A stretch of DNA of 12,593 nt from Dentipellis sp. KUC8613. Taxonomy: Eukaryota; Basidiomycota; Agaricomycetes; Russulales; Hericiaceae. The notes under the pieces are model-generated. The model was given only the letters and a program-made list of their open reading frames with translations, did not search any database and was not told the origin of the DNA. Shown here piece after piece: positions 1-7,161 of the stretch. The stretch spans positions 776 to 13,368 of the forward strand of contig NSJX01000202.1 of the NCBI GenBank assembly GCA_002286715.1. The letters run 5' to 3'. Each line of letters begins with the position of its first letter. The first letter of the stretch is position 1. A program made the translations under genes and the position numbers.

Positions 1-2
1 AG

Positions 3-47
3 ATCGCGATCTTACGCCCGAAGTACTTCGGGCGTTCGGATCGCGAT
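3..47. repeat. nested palindrome / long hairpin upstream of the first gene
   Basis: Positions 14-35 are a perfect 22-bp palindrome (11-bp arms, no spacer). It is flanked by two copies of the self-complementary octamer ATCGCGAT at 3-10 and 40-47, so the strand can fold into an almost continuous hairpin from 3 to 47 with one small internal loop (11-13 against 36-39). It lies about 130 bases upstream of the start codon of the first gene. It could be a cruciform or protein-binding site, or the edge of a mobile element whose outer part is outside the window. Confidence 0.75.
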
Positions 48-112
48 AACAAATGGGGAAGCGGAGTTTCGGAGATTGCCGAGCGCGCAAATTGACTTCG
101 CGGCCAACTCGA

Positions 113-150
113 CAGTCTCCCTCTCTCTCTCTCCTTCCCCCATCATCCCC
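113..150 (+). promoter_or_regulatory. CT-rich tract upstream of the start codon
   Basis: A nearly pure pyrimidine run (CTCTCTCTCT followed by C-rich sequence) ends about 25 bases before the ATG at 174. Pyrimidine-rich tracts just upstream of start codons are common around transcription start sites of filamentous fungi, often without a TATA box. The role here is inferred from position and composition only. Confidence 0.4.
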
Positions 151-173
151 CCATCCCGTCCTCGTCGCCCATC

Positions 174-2154
174 ATGGCCGACGAAGACACGCATATGACC
201 GACCGCGCCACCACACCCCGTCCCGACAACATCGCCACCGCCTCCGCCCTCGCCAGCGCGCACCCCAGACACTGAAAACTGGCGCTTTGAGTCCGGCTCC
301 GGACTCATTGCGCACGGACCTCACTGCGCGCGCTGCAGTGAGTACGTGCGCCACTACGCCACTGCCCCGTTTGACGACGCGCAACGGGAATCCCATTCCG
401 CCACCGTCGCCGAACGCACGGCATACTTCCGTGCTCGCAACACCGCGGACTACGTCTCTCGCGAGACATACGAGCGCGCCCACGAGCACATTCACGACCT
501 CCAGAATCAGCGCGCTCGCACTGATGAGGAGGTCGCAAGCCTCCAGGATGAGATCCGCCACCTCACCGCGTGCATCGCGTCCTTCGACATCGAGACCAGC
601 GCCGAGACCCCGCCCCGCGAACGCCGCCGCAAGACCGGCCACAACACCGACACGCTCGTCGATGCCGGCGGGTCCGCCGTCCCCTCCCGTACCTACGCCA
701 CCATCGCCGGAGCGCCGCCATCGGCGCCCCCATCCTCCGTGTTGGTCTCGGTCGCGCCGTCGACCGCGACATGGCGTCGCGTGAGCCCTGCTCGCGCAAC
801 GTCGTCGGCACTGCCCTCTGTACCGCCCGGGTCCCAGACCAGGACGGTCGCCCACCAAGGCCAAGCATGGCCTGCAGACGAAGGTACGGGGCTGGTTCCC
901 CGTTCCCTCACCCACCCGAAGGTGGGTGGACCTCTTTTCTCGTTCCTGGGCGTGCGAAAGACCAAATACCATTGGCCGACGCACGTCTTGAAACAACGAG
1001 ACATCAAAGCGTCCTTGGAGTCGGGCGCCCCCATCATGTTGACGGACGTCCCCATTCGGGCGCTTCGTTTTCTCGAGGGGGAGGCCGACCCACGGGACGT
1101 ACCAGACGTCGACCGGATGTTGGATGCCGCCAACCAACCGGGAAACCACGTCGCCTTGGCACGTGTCAAGGAGGCCATGGCGAGGATGCAGGGCATCCCC
1201 AACGTCCAGCGCACCGAAGCGCAGCGCGAGCTGCAGCAACGGTGGCGCCAACCTGAGTGGGTGAAGGCATGGGAGACAGGTGCGCCGTTGCCGCCGCCAC
1301 CTGTGCCGCCGCACCTGGACATCAGGTTCGACATCGACGCCATGGACGGCACCTCCGACGACTACAACTGGTACCCCGCCAAGGAGACACGACAGACCGC
1401 GCCGCCGGCTAATGAGCCGGCGGCCAAGCGCAAGGGCAAGGAGAAGGAGAAGGCCGCCTCAGGCCCAACCACCATCAAGGTCGCGCCCACAAGCGCGACC
1501 ATCCCCTCCGAGCCGGGCCCCAACGCGGACGAAGGGACTTGGAGGACGTGGTTGAGAATGCTCAACTACGTCCCTCAGGGTCTTCGGATGCGGAACGGGG
1601 AGGTCACCCGGTCCACTCTCCTTGCCATGTGCGAGCTTAACCAGCTCGTACCCACCAGTCCCGCACACCGTTTCATGTTCCTGCGAACGGTGTGCGAACT
1701 CGTTGTCGACCACGACGAGTACCGCAGGAAGCTTGGGAGTGCAGGCCTAACCCCATACCCCCTCAGGGTTTATAAACCCTTCCCAGTGGACAGCGGCTCG
1801 TCAATTACGACGGCCGCCGTACTCGAATTCCTGGTGAGCTGTGGAGTCTTGCCCGAGGTTGCGCGCCGCTACCACGCCTACAGCCTTGTATGGCTGGAGG
1901 CGTACGTGGAGAAGCGAAACCCGGCGCCAACAGACTCAGCGCGCGTTGCCTACGAGCACGCGCTGATCAAGAAGTCCCAGACTCCTGCCCCGACGTCATC
2001 CACAGGGAGTGCTTTGGCGCCGACGGCCGCGGATGCGGCATCAGGCTCGTCGAAGCCAGCACCCAAGTCGCCCGCTCGCACCGACGACATGATCGTCGAC
2101 GAGCGGGAGGAATTCCAAACCGCACAGTCCACTGGCGAAGCAAACCCCGCTTGA
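174..2154 (+). CDS. hypothetical protein with N-terminal coiled coil; frame change near 263-273
   Basis: I do not recognise a named family. An ATG at 174 in good context (CATCATGGCC) opens an acidic N-terminus beginning MADEDTHMTD. That frame stops at TGA 273-275, while the +1 frame is open from 199 to the TGA at 2152-2154 and carries the rest of the protein (about 630 residues in all). The body has no ATG of its own until about 1036, so the start at 174 is favoured, with either a one-base indel in the CCCC run at 263-266 or a 49-nt intron at 220-268 with a poor GTCCCG donor. Visible features: an H-x2-C-x2-C-like cluster near 319-336, a predicted coiled coil at about 463-573 (ETYERAHEH... heptads), a Ser/Pro/Ala-rich linker (about 660-830), a Lys-rich, NLS-like AKRKGKEKEK at 1423-1452, a globular-looking segment at 1537-1915 and a low-complexity acidic tail. 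It shows no reverse transcriptase, zinc knuckle or protease. A retroelement gag-like protein is possible but not shown. Confidence 0.65.
712..1198 (+). repeat. cluster of stem-loops in the first half of the coding frame
   Basis: Perfect or near-perfect inverted repeats with short loops: 712-727 (6 bp, loop CCAT), 779-797 (8 bp with one G-T pair, 3-nt loop), 858-873 (6 bp, loop AGCA), 886-903 (6 bp), 909-928 (8 bp perfect, loop CGAA), 1154-1171 (near-palindrome with one G-T pair) and 1184-1198 (6 bp, 3-nt loop). The short ones are individually expected in GC-rich DNA; 779-797 and 909-928 are less so. Confidence 0.5.
1401..1424 (+). repeat. 10-bp perfect stem-loop inside the coding frame
   Basis: GCCGCCGGCT at 1401-1410 is exactly complementary to AGCCGGCGGC at 1415-1424, leaving the four-base loop AATG. 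It falls in the linker of the hypothetical protein, just before the Lys-rich segment. Such a stable hairpin inside a coding frame could act at the RNA level. Confidence 0.8.
1479..1500 (+). repeat. 8-bp perfect stem-loop inside the coding frame
   Basis: GGTCGCGC (1479-1486) pairs exactly with GCGCGACC (1493-1500) across the six-base loop CCACAA. It lies 55 bases downstream of the 10-bp hairpin at 1401-1424. Confidence 0.75.
1629..1720 (+). repeat. three consecutive strong stem-loops inside the coding frame
   Basis: Within 92 bases there are three hairpins in series: 1629-1651 (9 bp with one G-T pair, loop TAACC), 1662-1696 (11 bp perfect, CGCACACCGTT against AACGGTGTGCG, 13-base loop) and 1698-1720 (8 bp with one G-T pair, 7-base loop). 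A 16-bp palindrome (AGGGTTTATAAACCCT) follows at 1765-1780. The same bases encode the most globular-looking part of the hypothetical protein, so two layers of information may overlap. Confidence 0.75.
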
Positions 2155-2177
2155 CTTGCGGTGGAACGCTGGCGCAG

Positions 2178-2570
2178 CGCTTGCGAAGCGGCCCTCGTGG
2201 CTCCCGCAGCACCTGCGACGTGCCCGACGTCACCATCCTGGCGAGCTATGCTCGCCCTATCCCTATCCTAAGGACTACGCAGTCTATGGACAGCGGCAAC
2301 CGAAAGGTTGCCAATCCTCCATTTTATTTTCTTATTTCTGGATGGTGGCTTCGTCAGCCACCTTGTATTCGCACACGCGGGCCAGCCCGTTATTTTCATT
2401 CTATCCTGTATCGCTCCACCCTACGGACTTCACTTGAGGGGGCATGTGTAACGCCTCCATATTATATAATCACCTTCCTCATTCGTACGACGCATCTTGC
2501 TTGTTTCGGGCTCCGGTTTAATACCGGAGCCAGCCACCTATATATTGTACGTGCGCCCACTAGGGCGCGC
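2178..2570 (+). repeat. array of stem-loops downstream of the first gene
   Basis: A series of short hairpins follows the stop codon at 2154, separated by pyrimidine- or AT-rich linkers: 2178-2190 (5 bp), 2217-2231 (5 bp), 2240-2256 (7 bp, loop TAT), 2295-2312 (7 bp, GAAA tetraloop), 2344-2362 (7 bp, loop TCGTC), 2378-2389 (4 bp), 2438-2458 (6 bp with one G-T), the palindrome ATTATATAAT at 2461-2470, 2509-2531 (9 bp, loop TTAAT) and 2551-2570 (8 bp with one T-G, loop ACTA). If transcribed, this is a highly structured 3' untranslated region. The stems differ in sequence, so this is repetition of structure rather than of sequence. Confidence 0.75.
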
Positions 2571-2605
2571 ATCTCTATCTTTGTACACCTCGCATACCGC
2601 ACGCT

Positions 2606-4046
2606 TCAGTAATACAGCTGAGTCTTGTGTAGTGCACGGTGTGCTTCAAGAGACCCCCCGCGCCCCTTACAATGACGACATGCATATTGATCATGGATAT
2701 CCTCCACCAGCAAGAGAAGTTCTGCAGGCGTCTTCTGTGCAAGATCTCCAATGGTTTCGGTTTTGCCAAGGAGAAGCCACAGCACTCGAAAATGAGCCTC
2801 TGCAACATGGGTGAGTGCTTCGTCGAGATGGTGCCAGAAGGGGCCCTTGACTTGTGTTGACATGAGTCCCTTGTGCTGTAGTACATCAAATGCTTTGTGG
2901 AGTCCAATGCCCCCGGAAGTCCCAAGATGCTGCTTATGCAGAGAACTCGCAAAGGCCATTTCAATATGAAACCAGCCATTGACAGTGACAATCCAATCAA
3001 GCCTTTCGTAGCTGTTGATATCATCATGATGGTATTTTGCTAGACCACGGAGGCAGTCAATGGTGAGCTGGTCTCCGACAATTGGTATGAGACGACCTGT
3101 TGATGTCTTCTTCATCTCGGCTAACGAGTCAATCTTCAGTTGTCGTTGAGACTCTGCCAGAACCTTCTCGTTTCCTTCATAGCTTGCTTCATCAATGTCT
3201 GCAGTGCGTAGAATAAACTGCTTGATGACATGTTCTGGTCCACATGGCAGGAGATGTACTGGTGGGGGAGGAGATAGGATGGGATCATTGTGGTGTTGAT
3301 AAGTAGCAAATGCTGGGCAGTCAAGTAGAAAACAGAGAATCCGATAGACACCTTGGTTGTGAAGACATCCATAGACCATAGGATCAGTGTCAAGGAGTTG
3401 GGAGAAATTAAGGGGGCCTTGCTGCATTGAATACGAGATTCCTGCATCTCCCGGTTGAGGGTGGCAGGAAATACAATCTCCTTGGGTAGAACCCATAATG
3501 TACCTGCACATGCACTATGAAAATGACTTTGATTTTCAAGCTGCATTGAGAAGACACATTTCAGGATGTTCAGGTTGTCATGAGAAAGGAAGGTGGCTCG
3601 ACCATTAACTGCAGATTGTGCTGCCTCTTCAGCACAACTCGCAATGCTCGCAAAAGCTGTTGTGGTCCACTTGTGACTCATAAGAAGTCCAACAGCATGA
3701 AGGGCATCAAATGCACGAGACGAAAGGCCACACAATTTGAGATATATGGACCAAAGCATTGGGAGGTGATTGCGATGATGGGATCGAGTAAATGAAAGCA
3801 TGGACAGTATATTCATGATGACCTAAAACTTTGTGTTGGGTAGGCTGTTAACAAAAAGATGAAGAAACATACATTGTCGGGTGTTTTGTGTGTATTGCAG
3901 GTGGCTTGTGCTCCGCTCCATCCTGCTCTCTGAAGAATTGCCCATAGTATTGGACATCCTTGAGGGGATTTCAGGTGCATGGATAAGGCATGAAAATCCA
4001 GAGATGTAAGGGACTCCACCGATAGAGGATCGGGAGACGACTTCAT
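2606..4046 (-). CDS. DUF6589-like protein, truncated remnant
   Basis: The spliced model reads from ATG 4046 through exons 4046-3873, 3822-3475 and 3421-2671, then either an unspliced stop near 2606 or a fourth exon 2617-2538. Recognisable stretches include SHHRNHLPMLWSIYLKLCGL, SRAFDALHAVGLLMSHKW, FLSHDNLNI and NQSHFHSA in exon 2, and in exon 3 VGDQLTIDCLRGL, YERLDWIVTVNGWFHIEMAF, SLHKQHLGTSGGIGLHKAFD and KGPFWHHLDEAL. These resemble the large basidiomycete DUF6589-type family of unknown function (from memory, not searched). Family members usually continue some 250 residues further; here the frame ends soon after AELLLLVEDIHDQYACR, where the hairpin-rich sequence of the neighbouring gene begins. 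The N-terminus also looks short, with in-frame stops just upstream of 4046. The 3422-3474 region can be read as an intron or as a frameshift. The likeliest status is a decayed or truncated copy. Confidence 0.6.
2618..2670 (-). other. candidate intron 3 of the DUF6589-like gene (53 nt)
   Basis: A strong GTAAGG donor and an ACTCAG acceptor define a 53-nt phase-1 intron. Splicing adds about 27 codons (starting SVLLKRAVCEVYKDRD) to a TAG at 2538-2540. That extension runs antisense through the last hairpin of the neighbouring element, so its coding status is doubtful even though the splice sites look good. Confidence 0.4.
3422..3474 (-). other. candidate intron 2 of the DUF6589-like gene (53 nt), or site of a frameshift
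   Basis: A GTATTT donor after LPKEI and an AATGCAG acceptor before CAAGGCCCC restore the frame exactly (phase 0) and contain a CTCAAC branch-like motif. However, the removed segment also reads as plausible protein (ending ...NREMQESRIQ), so a one-base loss near AGCAAGGCC (about 3415-3424) in a continuous exon is an equally good explanation. Confidence 0.4.
3823..3872 (-). other. candidate intron 1 of the DUF6589-like gene (50 nt)
   Basis: On the minus strand a GTATGT donor follows ...CCCGACAAT and the intron ends TTTTAG before GTCATCATG. Splicing is phase 0 and joins THKTPDN to VIMNILSMLSF, linking two frames that both carry family-like sequence. The length is typical of basidiomycete introns. 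Confidence 0.65.
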
Positions 4047-4240
4047 TGCAGTAGATGATCTGTAGATGCCATATCTGACACTCAGCTACTATAGCAACTA
4101 TATGTCTATGGTATCATATCAATCCTCATTCACACAGAGGGAGAGAGGAAACAATTTTATTCAAGAAAATACACCACATATACTACACTAAGTAATATAC
4201 AAGGATCTCATGTAGGTACAGGGCATACAGGAGCGCGGGC
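4047..4240. other. AT-rich island, no gene seen
   Basis: Low-GC sequence between the DUF6589-like remnant and the G-rich block. It would contain the remnant's promoter or missing 5' exons, but in-frame stops (two consecutive TAG codons on the minus strand) lie just upstream of the ATG at 4046 and I see no clear core promoter motif. Confidence 0.4.
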
Positions 4241-4987
4241 ATACGGACCTAGCACGAGGGCGACGAGGACGTCGAGTGCGTGGACAAGGGCGTGTCGGGC
4301 AGCGACACGGGCATGGCGATGGTGGACGTCGAGGGCCCAAAGCTGGGTATGGGCGCGGGTGCATCAGCATGGGTGCTGGCACAGGGCGCACAGCAGGGCA
4401 TAGGCGGGGGCATGCAGGGGTGCTGGCAGGGGCATGCAGGGGCGCTGGCACATGGTGCTGGCACACGCGAGGCGCTGGGGTGGGGCACATGTGTGCCGCA
4501 TGTGTGGCGGGCGCGACAGGCGCAGGGGTGCGGCGGGCGCACTGGTGCTGGCGCGACTGACACAGGGCCTGTGTGTGGTGTGACATGCGTGAAGGGGGGC
4601 ACGTGTGGTGTGATGCACACATGAGGGGGGCCAGGTGGGAGGTACGCAAGGGCGTGGTGGACACGCTTGCATGGCCACTGGCTGGCATGGCACGACGGGT
4701 GCAGGCGCGAAGGGCGCGGGCACGAAGGGCATGCCGAAAGCGCGAGGGGCAGTGGCGGATGCGAAGGGTGCGATAGGAGCGGCGCACGCGTGTGGGTGCA
4801 GGTGCACGCGCAGGGGTGAGGGCACACAGGCACTGACGCAGGGCGTGTGAGTGGTGGCACGCGCGGGGCTCGCACAAGGCGGCGTGCGTGTGCGCGTTGC
4901 AGACGGCGGCAGCGGCAGGCGTGGGTGCGATGGGCGACAGGCTCCGTGGGGGAAGGGGCGCGGGTGCGGAGACTAGCGGGGGGCCAT

Positions 4988-5112
4988 GGGTGCTGGCTGC
5001 GCGTGGCAGGCGCTGGCGCGCGCCGGACATCGCTGCATGTCCGGGGGCGTCGAAGGCGAGGTGGTGGATGCGGGCACTGGCTGCGCATGGCAGGTGCTGG
5101 CGCGTGCCGGAC
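4988..5112 (+). repeat. 41-bp duplicated segment, copies differ only by CpG transitions
   Basis: Copies at 4988-5028 and 5072-5112 align over 41 bases without gaps and differ at five positions. All five are transitions, and each is CG in one copy and TG or CA in the other, or TG against CA (both reachable from CG). This is the expected trace of deamination of methylated CpG, or of RIP-like mutation acting at CpG. Confidence 0.8.
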
Positions 5113-5258
5113 GTGATGCAGTGTGCGTCGGCAGCATGCACGGATGAGGGCGGCGGATGTGACGCGCGCGACGGAGGGTGGGGATGCGACAAGCACCACG
5201 GGCTTGCATGTGGCGGCGGGGCAGCGGGCGCAGGGCGCACGTAGGACGGCAGACACGG

Positions 5259-5312
5259 ACGCACATGCGACGGCGGGCGCACATGCGACGGCGGGTGCAC
5301 ATGCGATGGCGG
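5259..5312 (+). repeat. 18-bp tandem repeat, three copies
   Basis: Three contiguous 18-bp units of the form GYGCACATGCGAYGGCGG at 5259-5276, 5277-5294 and 5295-5312; a degraded fourth unit may follow. On the minus strand the unit (CCGCCGTCGCATGTGCGC) resembles the 18-bp unit repeated at 6749-6820 on the plus strand. Confidence 0.85.
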
Positions 5313-5399
5313 ATGCGACGGGAGAGTGGTGGGGCGACGGTGGGGACGGAGAGTGGTTGCGAGGGGGATGGGCGTGCTGCCACGTCACGCACCGCTCCC

Positions 5400-6480
5400 G
5401 CACCGCTCGTGCTGTGTCACTAGATTTCAGCAAGATTGATGGGGTGTACTCACCTTACTAAATCCCCATCCACCTCCCGATGCCAGCACATCATCTCATC
5501 CGGCGGTGCCCTCGTGAATCAGGCGACAGGACGGGGGTGTCGTTGAGACGACCCCTGGCATCTTGTGTCATTGTGCGCCAGACAGGATACGCGCTTGTGC
5601 GTATTGCATATGTGTTGTCTGAGGTGGCGGAGGGGACGGGACGATGGCAGCAGTGGCGGCAGCGATGAGGGCGATGTGGTTGGTGTTGAAGAGCGCCTCG
5701 GACTCCCGAAGATGGAAGGGATGTGGCCTAGCGTGGATTCCCACGATTGGGGTGCCATCCCATATACCGGATATGGCAATAATCTGGGCACCCCACGTCG
5801 AGCGTGTTTATGCATGCGCAGATTGGGGTGCCATTCTGATTCATCTATGAATCAGTTCTAAATATGGGGCGGCCCTTAGGAACTCGCGCGACCTCGCATC
5901 GCCCCGTTAGGAAGTCAGTTCTCACGGTTCGAGCCCCACTTTTCAACATGTTTGTTTTCTGTATGCTCTCATATGTAGCCAATATAGCTGAAACTTTGTG
6001 TGCATATTGAAATACATAATATACATGTATCCTGAATTTTGCGTAATTCTTTAAGATCAAAGTCGTCCGCAAAGTCGAAGTCGCGTTGCGGAAAAGGGCT
6101 CTATTGCAGAAATCCGTGGATTCAGAGGCCAATAGTAGGACAATCAACCTCCCATTTTTTTGCGAACTTACGCAGTGCACTGTACACGTACTCTAATTTA
6201 TTCCACAATTTTGCGATTTTATTAGAGCCTGAGGAAGCGTTCTGATCTGTCCACAGGAGCACGCGCGCACTTCGCGGGAATTGCCGAAGGCAGTCGTTGG
6301 GACTGAGACGCACTTCGTCATACGCAATACTTCTCATCACGATGGACTTGCTGGCACAGCACACGCACATGCGCACATGCCTGCGCACCCGCCCAAGCAT
6401 ACCTAGATGGACGGGAAAGGTGGACCGGCGGTGAATTTGTGAGTTTCCTCTTGTCTCTTTCTTTTTTTCTTCTTTTCCTT
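5400..6480. other. intergenic island between minisatellite blocks A and B
   Basis: About 1 kb of more balanced composition with only short open frames, none with recognisable protein character. It holds a donor-like site on the minus strand (5448-5453), a hairpin at 5533-5556, a nested inverted/direct repeat at 5745-5834, a pol III B-box-like motif near 5926-5936, and a polypyrimidine run (6444-6492) leading into block B. Confidence 0.5.
5745..5834. repeat. nested inverted repeat plus 14-bp direct repeat
   Basis: GATTGGGGTGCCAT occurs exactly at 5745-5758 and 5821-5834. Between them GGCACCCCA at 5787-5795 is complementary to TGGGGTGCC in either copy (5748-5756 or 5824-5832). An inner hairpin at 5760-5776 (CCATAT/ATATGG, loop ACCGG) sits inside the first arm pair. 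The segment can therefore form two mutually exclusive stems sharing the middle arm. Confidence 0.75.
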
Positions 6481-6494
6481 CCTTTTCCCTTTCA

Positions 6495-6570
6495 CACTTG
6501 CCGTCCTCGCTCGCACTCGCTGTCCTCGCTCGCACTCGCTGTCCTCGCTCGCACTTGCCGTCCTCGCTCG
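6495..6570 (+). repeat. 19-bp tandem repeat, four copies
   Basis: Four contiguous units at 6495-6513, 6514-6532, 6533-6551 and 6552-6570, of two types: CACTTGCCGTCCTCGCTCG (outer) and CACTCGCTGTCCTCGCTCG (inner). The two types differ at two sites, and both are CG-to-TG changes. A partial fifth unit follows. Confidence 0.9.
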
Positions 6571-6748
6571 CGCTCGCTGGCTATCTCCCGCCATCTCGTG
6601 CATCACCCCCATCACCCTCGTGTCCGCTCGCCCTGAGCCTCGTCTCCTTCACCCTCGCACGCCCGCATCACCCCGCTCGCCCTCGATCATGCCTGCACCG
6701 CGCCCCACCGTCTTCGCGCCCCATGGGGCCGTATCGAGCTCGCTTCGC

Positions 6749-6820
6749 CGTCTGCACGTCCCGCCCCATCTGCACGTCCCGCCCCGTCTGCACGTCCCGC
6801 CCCGTCTGCACGTCCCGCCC
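6749..6820 (+). repeat. 18-bp tandem repeat, four copies
   Basis: Four exact-length units of CGTCTGCACGTCCCGCCC at 6749-6766, 6767-6784, 6785-6802 and 6803-6820. The second differs only by CG to CA at its start. Confidence 0.95.
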
Positions 6821-7080
6821 CGCCGTCTGTGTGCTCCACCGACGTTCGCGCCTCAGCGCTGCCGCCCACCCTGGGCTGCCCTCACGCCCCCTTTGCGACG
6901 CCATCATGCACCATTGCGCGCTTCGGTCACGCACCATCACGCCATCGCACCCCCTTTGCCGCCGTCGTTCGCCTTCGCGACAACACGTCGTGCCCTCACA
7001 CAACAACACACCGCGCCCTCGAGACAACGCCCCGCCACCCCACGCCCTTGCACCTCCATCCCGCACCCCCGGAAGCTCCT

Positions 7081-7161
7081 GAAGAACTGCATTCAGAAGC
7101 CAAGATAGGCATGTAGGAGGAGTTTGAAGGGCAGAGCAACGCGAGGTCGCGATGGGTAAGT
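7081..7161 (+). other. short non-repetitive spacer between blocks B and C, ending in a donor-like site
   Basis: About 80 bases of balanced composition interrupt the C-rich DNA. They include the tail-like motif CCAAGATA...ATGTAGG (7100-7117) that recurs after block C, and end with GATGG|GTAAGT (donor at 7156-7161) followed by a T8 run. It could be an exon between two repeat-filled introns or a junction between repeat units; no frame in it is convincingly coding. Confidence 0.45.

Larger units (their letters stand above)
4240..5400 (-). repeat. strand-asymmetric GC-rich degenerate minisatellite block A (C-rich on minus)
   Basis: The plus strand is dominated by GGC, GCG and TGG words with few A or T, and the minus strand is correspondingly C-rich. 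Short degenerate repeats fill the block, such as variants of GGTGCTGGC and GGGCGCAGG. Clear sub-arrays are annotated separately (4988-5112 and 5259-5312). Long open frames on the minus strand, rich in Ala, Pro, His, Arg and Cys, arise from the composition and have no domain-like order. Confidence 0.7.
6490..7080 (+). repeat. strand-asymmetric C-rich minisatellite block B
   Basis: Plus-strand C-rich degenerate tandem sequence following the polypyrimidine tract at 6444-6492. It contains the 19-bp and 18-bp tandem arrays listed separately, then a more irregular CGCCC/CACGCC-rich stretch. Open frames in all three plus frames reflect the scarcity of A and T rather than coding. Confidence 0.7.

Noticed and set aside
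172..1314. 380-codon minus-strand frame opposite the first gene
   Set aside because: The plus-strand frame has the coiled coil, acidic and basic segments and varied composition; the minus frame is a shadow of its codon bias.
346..2154. Gag protein of a retrotransposon as a firm call for the first gene
   Set aside because: No zinc knuckle, protease, reverse transcriptase or LTR nearby; kept only as a possibility.
4188..5433. Minus-strand frames of 370-394 codons in block A
   Set aside because: Two overlapping frames are equally open and both are low-complexity Cys/His/Pro/Arg/Ala, following the repeat rather than a gene.
5864..5885. Telomere-like CCCTTAGG word
   Set aside because: Single occurrence; no tandem TTAGGG or CCCTAA array anywhere in the window.
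5864..5945. A functional tRNA gene
   Set aside because: The T-arm pairs only two bases around the TTCGAGC loop, and no consistent acceptor, D and anticodon stems can be drawn; reported only as a possible decayed pol III element.
6495..6820. CRISPR-like array
   Set aside because: The 18- and 19-bp units are directly contiguous with no unique spacers; they are minisatellites.
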